Source: Sulfuritalea sp.
Lineage (GTDB): Bacteria; Pseudomonadota; Gammaproteobacteria; Burkholderiales; Rhodocyclaceae
Direction of reading: 5' to 3'
DNA: 64,000 bases
Assembly: GCA_023700805.1 (NCBI GenBank)
Contig: JAMPYF010000001.1
Span: 186,001 to 250,000, forward strand
In this document: piece after piece, positions 24,920-35,200 of the stretch
Position numbering within the stretch: position 1 is the stretch's first letter
Layout: every line of letters begins with the position of its first letter
The notes under the pieces: generated by a model
What the model was told of the DNA's origin: nothing
Databases searched by the model: none
Seen by the model: the letters and a program-made list of their open reading frames with translations, nothing else
Program-made: the position numbers and the translations under genes

Positions 24920-25473
24920 GTGCAGACCCCCACCTTGGTGCTGGCATTACCCGCCGTGTCGATCGTCACGCAGCGGGTCAGCAGGTTGCTTGTGTCGTCG
25001 TTATCCACCCTGATCTTGACCGCGCTGCCGGAACTCAGGCGTCCGGTGCGACCGAAGGTGATCACGCAAGGCGTGGCGCTGCACGAAAACACGGTGTAGG
25101 TGACGTTCGCCGTCGCGGCATTGACGCGCATGACGTCGCCCCCCGGCGCGCTGATGCTGCAAGCCGAACTGCTGGTGAAGACGATGCACCAGCCGTTGTT
25201 GTAGTTGCCGCTCTGCGCCACGATGGAAATCGATGCGCCCGACGTGGTCCCGTACTTGACGGCCTCGCTGCGCGCCTGCATGACCGTCGTCACCAGGTCG
25301 AAAGTGGCGCTTTTCATCTTCTGGTTATCCATCAGACTGCGCAGGCCGGGCATGCCGATGGCCAGCATGATGCCCATGATCGCTGTCACCACCAGCACTT
25401 CGATCAGCGTGAAGCCGGCGTCTGGGCGCCGCTGGGGCAACGGCGCGACTGGGGCGAAGGCGGTCGGGCTCAT
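24916..25473 (-). CDS. fimT: minor pilin FimT/GspH-like, copy 1
   Basis: 185-aa pseudopilin with a GspH/FimT C-terminal domain. The prepilin site is PDAG|FTLIEVLVVTAIMGIMLAIGMPGLRSLM. The C-terminal loop has VITFGRTGRLS, the region where DNA-binding FimT proteins carry a Gly-Arg motif. It ends in a Cys-rich TRCVTIDTAG...VGVCT tail. The ATG at 25473 was chosen to give an 18-residue leader. The stop overlaps the pilV start by 4 bp. Confidence 0.85.
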   Translation of the reverse strand: MSPTAFAPVAPLPQRRPDAGFTLIEVLVVTAIMGIMLAIGMPGLRSLMDNQKMKSATFDLVTTVMQARSEAVKYGTTSGASISIVAQSGNYNNGWCIVFTSSSACSISAPGGDVMRVNAATANVTYTVFSCSATPCVITFGRTGRLSSGSAVKIRVDNDDTSNLLTRCVTIDTAGNASTKVGVCT

Positions 25474-25480
25474 GGCTGCG

Positions 25481-25969
25481 TCACCATTGCGCCAGCGGCA
25501 TGCGCAGGCCGAACTGATTGACATACAGCGTGGCCTCGCCGACCTGAATCGTGTCGCTGCGTGCGATCGCCGTCGCCTGGAAGGTCGGCATGCTGGCGAG
25601 ATTGACGTTGGTGGCCGTCGTCGTCGGCGCGCAGATCGCAAAGTTATAGGCCGCCAAGGCCTCCTGCGGCAAGGTGACGCCCAGCGCCGAGAACATCGTC
25701 GTCGAGTTTGCCGTGCAGTCGGCGGTCGGCAAAGTGCTCGGATCCGCAGGGCAGGCCGCGGTGCAATTGAGAAAATAGCCGCGATTCTGCACGACGTACT
25801 GCTCCTGGCGGCTGGCAATCTCCATCAGCACAGCCTTGGCGGCTGCCTTGTTGGAGCGGATCAGGTAGAGGTTGTACTGAGGAATGGCGATCGCGACGAG
25901 AATGCCGATAATCGCCACAACGACGATCAACTCGACCAGGCTAAAACCGGAAGGAGCCCCATTTCGCAT
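25481..25969 (-). CDS. pilE: PilE-type pilin, copy 1
   Basis: 162-aa type IVa pilin-like subunit. I chose the ATG at 25969, which gives the 8-residue leader MRNGAPSG before FSLVELIVVVAIIGILVAIAIPQYNLYLIRS (Glu+5). In-frame ATGs at 25999, 26011 and 26023 would give longer leaders. The D-region has paired cysteines (NCTAACP, DCTANST, ICAPTT). It is the first gene of the copy 1 minor-pilin operon and probably a PilE minor pilin rather than the major PilA, because it heads a pilY1 operon. Confidence 0.87.
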   Translation of the reverse strand: MRNGAPSGFSLVELIVVVAIIGILVAIAIPQYNLYLIRSNKAAAKAVLMEIASRQEQYVVQNRGYFLNCTAACPADPSTLPTADCTANSTTMFSALGVTLPQEALAAYNFAICAPTTTATNVNLASMPTFQATAIARSDTIQVGEATLYVNQFGLRMPLAQW

Positions 25970-26346
25970 TTGAGCAATTTTCAAAGTGGCGGATGACATT
26001 CTTATTGTCATGTAGTTTGACAACTATAACAATGGAGCGATTCGATGACATCTTGACAAGCAACAACTAGCCGCACAATCAGGAATCGCTTAATCGCCAT
26101 AAGGTAAACCTGATGCCTGAATCAAGCGCGCTCCCTGCGCTCAGGCAAGCCGAACGCCAGCAATTCAAAGGGGCCGCATCACCATTTCGAACCTCGCCTG
26201 CCTCTTGCACGGCCTGAACCGCTTTCATGTAGCTATGCAACTACTTCAGTGTCACAGAAAAATCTGCAATTGTCGTTGCTAAACATGATTAACGCGTCAC
26301 GCGCCCTGGAGCAAGATGTGTTCTTGCCATATCGAGCTGATTTCAG
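25970..26346. promoter_or_regulatory. divergent intergenic region, pilus module 1
   Basis: About 380 bp between the divergent pilE (minus) and kinase (plus) transcripts, AT-richer than the flanks. No sigma-54 -24/-12 pair was recognised. It contains AATCAGGAATCGC (26080-26092) and ACCTGATGCCTGAATC (26108-26123), related to sequences in the matching region of module 2 (39652-39694). These are candidate sites for the NarL-type regulators. Confidence 0.4.
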
Positions 26347-26514
26347 ATGATCTGGTCCAAGAAGCTTGCGCTTTGCCTGGCGCCGATCCAGGGCACGCCC
26401 GCCGGAAGCGCCAAGGCGAAGCAGTTCGCGCCTGGCGACGGGTCGGACCTCGACGGCGGCGCGCCGCCGGTTGCCGCGCCCTGCCTGATGCTGCGGGTGC
26501 AGCCGGGATGCTGA
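26347..26514 (+). CDS. possible short leader ORF before the histidine kinase
   Basis: A 55-codon frame beginning MIWSKKLALCLAPIQG and ending MLRVQPGC, whose TGA overlaps the kinase start region (ATGCTGATG). The ribosome-binding site is weak and I recognise no homology. It could be a translational-coupling leader or chance. Its composition (Gly/Ala/Pro-rich) is not strongly protein-like. Confidence 0.25.
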   Translation: MIWSKKLALCLAPIQGTPAGSAKAKQFAPGDGSDLDGGAPPVAAPCLMLRVQPGC

Positions 26515-27947
26515 TGTTCAGCCGCAGGCATACGATTCATAGTCGCCTGATGCTGGCGTACAAGCTTCTGCTCGGCAACTTGTTGCTGGTGGTCGGGCTG
26601 GGCGGATTGTTCTATATTTTTGTTGCCGAGCGCGCAGAGGTTCGCGAATCGGCCCACGCGGCCGCCGGCATACTGGCCACCCAGAGTTCGGCCGCGCTGA
26701 TGTTCGGCGACAGCCAGGTGTTGCAGGAAAACCTTGAGTCGCTGAAGGGTCTCGAGGGTTTGTATTGGGCGGCCATCGTGCCGACCGCCATCGACCTGCC
26801 GCTCCCGGCGATACGCTTTGGCGCTGCACCCGTGGATCTGCAGGGTGTTCTGGCCGGCCTGGCCAACCAGCGGGAACGCATGGAACTCTTCAGCCTGGTC
26901 GTACGCGCGCCGATTTCGCACCAGGGGATCGAGCGCGGCCAGTTGCTGCTGGCACTGGACCTGCGCTTCGAGGTGTTTGAGTTCGTCAAAATCTGCATCG
27001 CCGCCGTGGTTCTGCTGGTCACTGCCTTCCTGCTGGGGCAGGTCGTGTTTCGCCGCATCGTGCAATCGATAGTCGCGCCGCTGGACGACCTGATCCGGGC
27101 CACCACCACGATTGCGCAGCAAGCCAGCCGCAATGCCCGCCTCGAGGATGTGCGCCAATCGACGGCCGAATTCACCGACGAAGTCGGACAACTGGCCGAC
27201 GCTTTCGATCTCATGCTCGACGCAATCATTCGCCATGATCGGCTGGAGCGCGACCACGCGCAGCAACTGGAACAGACGGTCGAGAACCTGCGCTCGCTTT
27301 CGGCACGCATGCGCGCCGTACGCGAGGAGGAGCGCACCCGAATCTCGCACGAGATTCACGACGAACTCGGCCAGCGCCTGACAGCGCTCAAGTTCGCGAT
27401 AGCCCGACTCGATGCTGGCAAAGCGGGCAACGGCATCGCGGCCCAGGTTGATGAATTGATCAAGGTGGTGCGCAGCATCTCGTGGGATTTGCGCCCCAGC
27501 CTGCTCGATTCGCTCGGACTGGTGGCGGCGATCGAGTGGCAGGCCCAGGATTTTTCCCGCCGCATGGGAATCCGTTGCGGTGTCGACCTGCCGGATGAAG
27601 CAATCGACATTACGCCCGAAATGGCGACCGACCTGTTCCGCGTATGCCAGGAATTGCTGACCAATGTATCGCGTCACGCCCGCGCCAGCCGCGTCGATAT
27701 AATTCTTGAGACGACCGACGAAGCCATTCACCTGGAAGTCAAGGATAATGGCTGCGGCATGCAGGCACGCAACCAAAATCGACCGGCGCTGGGTCTCCTG
27801 GGCATTCGCGAGCGAGTGGAAAGCTGGGGCGGACGGGTCGACATCGAGCCTGCGACCGGCACTGCGCACCCGAGCGGCACACGTGTTCACATCATGATTC
27901 CCCGCGGCCGCACCGGCGCGCCGATATCTACGGAGCAAGCACCATGA
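26508..27947 (+). CDS. NarL-type sensor histidine kinase with CHASE8-like sensor (module 1)
   Basis: About 479 aa; the start may be 26508 or 26514. TM1 is near residues 13-40 and TM2 near 159-182. Between them is a periplasmic segment with ATQSSAALMFGDSQVLQENLESL, like the CHASE8 domain of YfiN-type proteins. A HAMP-like linker, coiled coil and HisKA_3 domain follow, with phospho-acceptor H284 in EIHDELGQRLTAL. The HATPase domain has ELLTNVSRHARA, VKDNGCGM and GLLGIRERVESWGG. It overlaps the regulator gene by 4 bp (ATGA) and is divergent from the copy 1 pilin operon, its likely target. Confidence 0.9.
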   Translation: MLMFSRRHTIHSRLMLAYKLLLGNLLLVVGLGGLFYIFVAERAEVRESAHAAAGILATQSSAALMFGDSQVLQENLESLKGLEGLYWAAIVPTAIDLPLPAIRFGAAPVDLQGVLAGLANQRERMELFSLVVRAPISHQGIERGQLLLALDLRFEVFEFVKICIAAVVLLVTAFLLGQVVFRRIVQSIVAPLDDLIRATTTIAQQASRNARLEDVRQSTAEFTDEVGQLADAFDLMLDAIIRHDRLERDHAQQLEQTVENLRSLSARMRAVREEERTRISHEIHDELGQRLTALKFAIARLDAGKAGNGIAAQVDELIKVVRSISWDLRPSLLDSLGLVAAIEWQAQDFSRRMGIRCGVDLPDEAIDITPEMATDLFRVCQELLTNVSRHARASRVDIILETTDEAIHLEVKDNGCGMQARNQNRPALGLLGIRERVESWGGRVDIEPATGTAHPSGTRVHIMIPRGRTGAPISTEQAP

Positions 27948-28579
27948 AGATCCTGCTGGTCGATGACCATCCTGTCGTACGTCAGGGAATCCGCCTCATG
28001 CTGATGACCGACCCCGATCTCGAAATTTGCGGCGAAGCGGTCAATGCGGCAGCGGCGATCGACCTCCTGCGCAAGAACGAATTAACGATAGACCTGGTGA
28101 TCCTCGACCTGAACCTCCCGGATCAGAACGGCCTGGTGGTGCTGCAGGAGTCCGTCCGGCGCAGACCGGAGGTACCGGTGCTGATCATGAGCATCCAGCC
28201 TGAGGAACACATGGCGGTACGCGCATTGAAACTCGGTGCCAGCGGTTACCTGAGCAAGGAAGCCGCCCCGGAAGAATTGCTCAAGGCCGTCGCCACCCTG
28301 CGCCGCGGCAAGAAATACATCAGCGCTTCACTGGCCGAATGGCTGGCGCTGGATGTCAGCGGCCGGCGCGAGGTTCTGCCGCACGAAAGGCTTTCCGATC
28401 GCGAGTACCAGGTGCTGTGCCTGCTCGCTGCCGGCAAATCGGTATCCGAGATCGCCGAAGGACTTTCGCGCAGCCCGAACACCATCAGCACCTACCGTGC
28501 CCGCATTTTGCACAAGATGGGCATAGACACCAATGCCGGCCTGACGCAGTACGCCATCCAGCACCAGATCATCAGGTAA
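27944..28579 (+). CDS. NarL/FixJ-family response regulator (module 1)
   Basis: 211-aa regulator. The receiver has the acidic pair D7-D8 and phospho-acceptor D55 in LVILDLNLPDQNG. A LuxR-type helix-turn-helix runs from LSDREYQVLCLLAAGKSVSEIAEGLSRSPNTISTYRARILHKMGI to the C-terminus. It is cotranscribed with the upstream kinase and convergent with the TonB-like gene (19 bp apart). Regulation of the divergent pilE operon is inferred from position. Confidence 0.93.
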   Translation: MKILLVDDHPVVRQGIRLMLMTDPDLEICGEAVNAAAAIDLLRKNELTIDLVILDLNLPDQNGLVVLQESVRRRPEVPVLIMSIQPEEHMAVRALKLGASGYLSKEAAPEELLKAVATLRRGKKYISASLAEWLALDVSGRREVLPHERLSDREYQVLCLLAAGKSVSEIAEGLSRSPNTISTYRARILHKMGIDTNAGLTQYAIQHQIIR

Positions 28580-28598
28580 GTTCGTCTGCCGCCGGCTC

Positions 28599-29234
28599 CT
28601 ACGGTGCCGATTCACCGACGATACCGGGAGTTCTCCGCGAGATGGCTAGCAAGCCGAATACATCGATGGTCTGGGTCAGCCTTGCCCCTTCCATGGACGG
28701 ATAAACCTGGCGGCGAACCAAAGCTTCGAGCTCCCTTAGCTGATCGTTGGTCAACGCCGGCAATCGGTCCCAGTGAATCCCAAGTGGATGACCATCGTCG
28801 CCAATTACCAATAGTACGTCGACTACCCCCGGTCCCCGATCCAGTGCTCGCGAGGATGCCTTGACCGAGGATTTCACTGGCTGCGACGGCCGTGCGGCAA
28901 CTTGCTGCTGCACCGTTAGCGCATCGCTCCCGACATACCTGGGAACGACTGCCTGTCTCGCCACGGGCTTTGCAGCAGCAGCTCTTTCCACGTCGGGTTT
29001 GATGAGGACGGTTGCGGCAGAAAGTCCCGCGACCGGTACCGTCAATCCGGTCGGCGACAAGTCGCTGCCAGCCGAGACACGCGGTGGCGACGGTAAAGTG
29101 ACCGTCAAGGCGCCGCCAGTGCCCGACCGTCGCTCCCGGTCAATCTTCACATGGCTTAGAACAAGCACGTGTACAACGAGGGAAACGCAGAAAGCCCATG
29201 CCAGGCGGCGCTCTTCCGCGCTAGACAAACGCAC
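28599..29234 (-). CDS. TonB-like protein at the end of pilus operon 2
   Basis: 211 aa from GTG at 29234; a TTG at 29228 has better spacing from the GAGGA ribosome-binding site. One N-terminal membrane anchor (LAWAFCVSLVVHVLVLSHVK), a Pro/Ala/Val-rich periplasmic spacer, and a C-terminal domain resembling TonB (VVDVLLVIGDDGHPLGIHW ... LRELEALVRRQVYPSMEGARLTQTIDVFGL). It begins 23 bp after pilY1 copy 2 on the same strand, so it belongs to the pilus operon rather than to an iron-uptake locus. Its energising partner is unknown. Confidence 0.75.
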   Translation of the reverse strand: MRLSSAEERRLAWAFCVSLVVHVLVLSHVKIDRERRSGTGGALTVTLPSPPRVSAGSDLSPTGLTVPVAGLSAATVLIKPDVERAAAAKPVARQAVVPRYVGSDALTVQQQVAARPSQPVKSSVKASSRALDRGPGVVDVLLVIGDDGHPLGIHWDRLPALTNDQLRELEALVRRQVYPSMEGARLTQTIDVFGLLAISRRTPGIVGESAP

Positions 29235-29257
29235 TCCTCAATCGCTTATCTGTGGCA

Positions 29258-32200
29258 TCAGTAGGCTTCGAATTCCCGCCACAAGCCGCGCTTGCTCTGG
29301 AAGGTATTTGCAGGTGGGGTCGACGGCAGCCCCGGAGCCGAAGCTGCAATAGGAACCGCCAGAGTTTCCTGCTGGTAATTGGATTTTGTGGCAATTGCCT
29401 TGTAATCCCCCGACTGCAATCGGATCACCGTAATACCCACCACGAGGGAATCCGGAATCTTGATCGACGTGAATGTCTGGCCTGCAACTGCCAGTCCAGT
29501 CTGATAATCAAGGAAGTTGGCCCATGAGCGTCCGCCGACGGTACAGCTGTCCGCGGCCGGAATGTTGGTGGCAAATACTAAGGTACCACGCACCAGCTTG
29601 GGATCGACGTTCATGCGCTCTCCGGTATCGGGGAACAGCGCGTACCAGCCTCCGTGGAGACTCAAATCGATGCTTGTGGCGTCCTCATTGTTGCAGCTAT
29701 AGCTCAGATTTGGCGCCGTGCCCGATGGAGTCACGGTCGACGCTGCGCCAGCACATACCATGCGAAAGTTGCGGGTAACACCACTCGCATCGGTCTGCGC
29801 AATCGGATTGCCGTTCTCGTCATCGGCAATCAGTTTCCGCTGCAGGAACATCGGCTGCGTCGCATCCGAAGGCAGCGTGTCGGTTGCCGGATTCCAAGTC
29901 TCCTGGGAGGCGCCACCCAGATTGGCCGCACCTAGTGTGTCCTTGACGACAAAGAAACCCTGGACATCCACATTTGTCAGGTCGGAGCTTTCGAGGTATT
30001 TCCCGGTACCGACCATGATCAAGCGGGTGCCGTCGGTCAAGCTGCTCAGTTCCGGCCTGGTGGTGATCGGTAATGGAATAGAACTGACCTCCATATGCGC
30101 CAGCTTGAATACCGCGGTGCCAGTGTGGCCGGTCCCGGACGGATCCAGATCGAAACGCCAGAGATCACCGTTGGTATCACCCGCGTAGACATACTGCGCC
30201 GTATTGTCTACTCCCGGGTTGTCCGCCCAGAGCGCAAGCTTGCCAAGGTTGCTGGGGCTGCCTCCGGTACCGGACCCTGTCGACAACGGAAACCCTGTCT
30301 TGGCCGCGCCGGTTTCCGGATTCAGGGCAAACAGATGGCCGATGCCATCGCCGCCGTTCGCCGTGTTGTTGTAGCCGGAGGAAAACATGACCGCCCATTC
30401 GCCGCTATGCAGCTTGCTCACTGCCGCATTCGAGAAAGTGTTGCCGAGATTTGCGTCGGAGAATTCCCAGAGATACTTCGGGCTGGTCGGATCCGTCACA
30501 TCGAGCGCAAAGTACGATCTGCCGCCCGCACCCTGGCCTCCCACCAGGATCGTATGCCAGTTTCCGCCGCCAAAGTCCACGTCGGCGATGGTGATCTGTC
30601 CATCGACAAAGTAACGATGGGCATAATTGACGTCACCCAGCACTTTCATCGTTTCCATTGCCTGCGTGGGGACAAAGGCCCACATTTCCTCACCGGGCTG
30701 CACCGCAGTGCCACTCACCGTCACAGCGGACGTATGGGCGTTGAATGCGTGAAGCATGCCATCCTGGGCGGAAACGAAGACGACCGGCTGACGACTGGCA
30801 TTGGCGGACTTGAAGCTCGAATAGCCGGCATCGGCATACAACGCATTCGGTGCCTTCATGAATACCGGCTGGGTATTGACGATGTCCCCGAGGACATGGC
30901 TCCGCCGACGCCAGATCTGGGCATGACTCACATCGCCGTCCTGCTCCAGCCCACGATTGCCACGCAGAAAATTCACCAAGTTGGATGCGGTAATGTCGCT
31001 CGCATTGCTGATCGACAGGGCGGCATACTGGCTGAGCGTGCTCGGATTGAAGAACGCCTGTTCAGCTCCCGTCAGATTGTCGTAGTTGAATCCGCGCAGC
31101 GGATCACCGCTGGTCCCGGAGGTCGGCTTGATGAAAATTCGGCGCGCCGACCATGTGGTGTTGTCGAGCTTGGCTTGCGCCGACCATTGACAGCCGGAGC
31201 CCGCCGTGGTGCAGGCGGTGCTGCTGGAAACCTCGCCGGTGAGGACATCGATCGAGCGCGACTGCAGGTCGCCCGTCCAGTCCAGCGTCGTGTAGCTAGC
31301 CACGTAAGCGAAGTTGTCGCCGGCCACGGGTTCCAGATTGGATGTCGCTGCAGCGGCCGCCGAACCGACGCGCGCGCCGATCTTGTTCAGCGCCTCGCGC
31401 AGACCAGCAACCACGTTGGGGACATTGCGCGCACTGAAATACTTCCCTCGCCCATTCACCGTCGCATGCCAAAGGTCATCAACTCCGGTCGGATCGAGAT
31501 TTGCAACCGCCGGCCAGTCCTTGGTTCCAGCGACGATTGCGGCATAGTCGCCAATGCCCGAAGTCTGATAGTCGGAATTGAAACCGAGCTTGCCGTCGAT
31601 GCCGAGCCCCATGGCAAAAAAGTTCATGTGCTGCGCCTGGTTCTTGTCGTCCGCCGTCGTGAGCACGTTGTTGGTCGCTACATCCCGCCCCAGCAAGGTA
31701 TTCGTCGCATTGCCCAGCGCATTCGTGCGCAGATCGGTGCTGTAGTAATGAAAGGCAATGTCAGCCAGGGTACGGCAGGAGTATGCGGTACTGCCGCGAC
31801 TGCCACCCACGGCCGGACAACTGGTGGAGGCTTGCGCGCCATCGTAGTAGGGACGCGCGGCTGTGGTCAGCGCATTGTCGGTATTGCCGATGTCGGCGCC
31901 GCTCACGCCCTTGATCGCACTACTCTCGGTTTCGTTCCAGTAGCCGTCGGTAACCAGCAGCATGTAGTTCTGCTGACAGGAATATTCCATCGGGTCGGCC
32001 TGGGTAGCATTGAGCTTGCGTGCGTAGTACTGTCCTATCTTGGCGGTTTCGGCGCGCAGCGGCGTCGCGCAATTCGGCGACGCATTGGTCAGGCTGGTCC
32101 ACCAGGAAGTACGTCCGGCGCCTTCGAACTGGGCTACCGGATTATCGACAGTGGTGCCGGTTGCCTGGCAGATATTGTCAAAGCCGACCCGGTAATTGCC

Positions 32201-35200
32201 GTCAAGCTGGGTAAACGCCAGGGTGGTAGCGGACTTCATCATCAGCATGCGCGTACGGTAATAGCTGTACCAGTTGGCGAAGTTCTGCAACTCTTCCGTA
32301 TAGGTGCAGGTAGCGGCGGCACAGTCGGTACGCCCCGAAGCGCGGCTGTAACTGTTGTTGGTCGACACCACGTCTACCCGCTTGAAGATGCCGGTCCCGG
32401 TCCAGTGGTTAGTCGCCGTATTGGGGTTGGAGCCACCGCCCATGGTCAACACATTGGGGGCTGTGCCGGTGGCATTGGTCGAAATGGTCAGAACCGATGG
32501 TGCCGTGCCGTTGGCCATGGCCACGGTGGTGGTACCGATAGTACCGACATCATTGCTGGCAATCGGTGTGATGGTGGTGCCTTGGCTCGGCGCGCCGCCG
32601 GCGAAAGTACTCAGGGTGAAAAGAAAGGGTGCGTAGTCGTCCACCGCAGTAGCGCCGGAACTGCCGTTGCTGCTGGCCGGCACGCAGGCGCGCACATAGT
32701 CGGCGGTCCTCGGGGTTGTCATGCCGCTGGCGGAAAGCGCGATACCCGTCGACCCATCGAGAGTACCGTCATACTTGAAGCTCAAGGCGCCGACACCGCA
32801 GTTGTTGCTGTCGCCGGTGTCCGTTCCCTGGCACGCGTTGGCGCCAGCCGGCCCAGTAATGGTGCAGTCCGACTGGGCAGTTCCCGAAGTCGCCGTGGTG
32901 CAGGAAATATTGTAGCCGTTGGCATCGTTGGCTTCGAGCGTGCTCTTCAGGTTGTTGATGCGGGCAACCGTGGTATTGGACGCCGTGCCGGTACTTACCG
33001 TATTGGTGGTTATGGTATTGACGCCGCCGCAGGTGATCGAGTTGAAAAGCTTGTTGGCGCTGGTCGCGTTGTCGATGGTGAAACGCCAGGTGGCCGAAGT
33101 GCCGGTGGTAATGGCCGGACAGGCCTGGGAAACATTGTTGTTGAAGTCCAGAGTGATCCCAGGAGACTTGGTGAATTGGAGATTGGTACACGCCGCCGCG
33201 GCGGTCGGCCCGGTAACCGTGCAATCTACGCGGTTGTTGGAGGTGTCGTTCGAGCAGCTGTATGTATAGCCGTTGGTATCGTTGGAATTCATCCCGGAGG
33301 CGAGCAGGCCGCGCCGGGAATCCCCGTTTCCGTTGCCCGCAGCAACGGTATTGGGAGTAATCGTATTCGTACCGCCGCAAGTGATGGAAGTGATCGTATC
33401 GTTGTCGACGCTGTCGCTCAGCCTGAACGTCCAGGTCGGCGCCGTGATGGCACTACAGCCCGCACTGCCGGCAGTCAGCTTGCTGTAGTTCTTGGTGGTG
33501 ATGGTGCCATCCTTGGTGAAGCTGAGGTCCGAAGTACAGGCGCTCACCCCGGTCGGCCCGGTGACATTGCAGATCTGATCGTTCTGGGTGCCGGAATCGT
33601 AGGCGCAGCTGTAGGTGTAGCCATTGATGGCGGATGAGTTCAAACCGTTGGCGAGGGCGGTGGTGAATTCGAGGTTGTTGGTCGTCGCCGAGCCGGTGGT
33701 GGCATCCGTGCTGAGTATGTAGAGTTCATCGTTGGCGACACTGTCGCTTGGGTCGCAGCGGATGTAGTCGATGATGGCATCGTCCTTGGTTGCATTGGTG
33801 ATGCTGAAGTTCCAGATCGGGCTGGTGGCCGCGCCCGCCACTACCGCGGTGCCAGGTTGAAAGGTAAAGGACTGGCCGTTGTAGGCTGTGCCGACCGGTG
33901 CGGTAACGGTCAAGTTGTAGTCGCTGCCGCTGGCAACCGGCACGGCGGCAGTGAAGCCGTGGGTACCGGTGCCCGCATTGATGGCAGCGCGCAAGGCGCT
34001 GGCATTGGCCGCCACCGATGTGCCGTTGCTGAGCGTGGTCGGAGTAATGTGCCCGGCCAGGCTGGTGGCGCCGACCTGGATGCCGCCGAGGTCCGCACCG
34101 TAGCTGTGACCGGTGCTGGTGACCTTGATGGTTCCGGTGGCTTGGGTGCTGCCCGAGGTCACCGCCAATACGCCGGTGCAGCCGGTGATGGTGACGAGAT
34201 TTCCCGAAGCCGTCGCGCTACAGCCGCCGTTGCCATTGATCTTGGCCGCCAGGCTGGTGGCGATCGAGGTGGTTTGCGTACCGTCGGCGATGGCGAGCGC
34301 AGGCGCGGTGAAGATCGAGACGCCGTCCTTGGTGACGTCGCTGATAGTGGTGGCACCGGCCGTCGAGTTGATCTGGATCGAACCCGAGCTGATGGTCGCC
34401 GTAGCCGGACCGGAAATGACAATGGCTTGGCCGTTATCGGTATCGTCAGCTGGAACTCGTTTTACCTGTACGTAGGCGTCGGCGTGTGACTGGCAAGTTC
34501 CGAAGGCATAGGTGTCAGCGGCGGCTCCCGCCTGCGAGCCGGAACGGGCGATATATACCCCTTGCTGAGCGCCGGAGTTGATCGCCTCGCAGATCATGCG
34601 CGCGGTATTTCCCTGATCGCCATCGGCGGTGACGTTGGCGCTGAGCAGTTCGTTGCCGTGAATGGTGATGGAGTTGATGGTCAACCCGGCGGTAGCCGTT
34701 GTGACGCGGATTTCGCCAGTAGCATTGACCGCGGCAACGGCCGAGGGGCCCACCGCCAATACCGGCAAACCGTTGGCCGCATCGCCAACTGCGGCGGCCT
34801 GGATCAACACCGTGCTGCCGGTGACCGCGCAGCTGTAGCCGGTGCCGCCCGTATTGGCTTGAATCGCAGTACAGATATTTTGCGCAACCGTGGCTTGATC
34901 ACCGTTCGCGGTCGAAGTGAAGGTCTGGCCGCCGACCACGTTCACGCCACCGACCGTAATCGAGGTCAGCGACTGGCCTGCAGTCGTGGCGTTGATCACC
35001 AGGCTGGCAGTAGACTGAACACCGGCGGCGCCGGTGCTAACCCAGCCACCGAGGTAATTTGGAAGGTAGTGGTCAAGATCGCGCCGGCCCTGGCAGCCGC
35101 CAAAGGTCTTCGAGATGGGGTTATAGAAGGCACACCAGCGGTAATAGGAAGGGACGTTGTAGGTCACGCCACCGACAACGAAGGCCGGAACCGCCGCCAA

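Noticed and set aside
25970..26300. Sigma-54 promoter for pilE copy 1
   Set aside because: Pilin genes often have one, but no GG-N10-GC pair with correct spacing was found on the minus strand.
30095..33637. 1180-codon plus-strand open frame opposite pilY1 copy 2
   Set aside because: Shadow of the repeat-rich PilY1; no recognisable domain.
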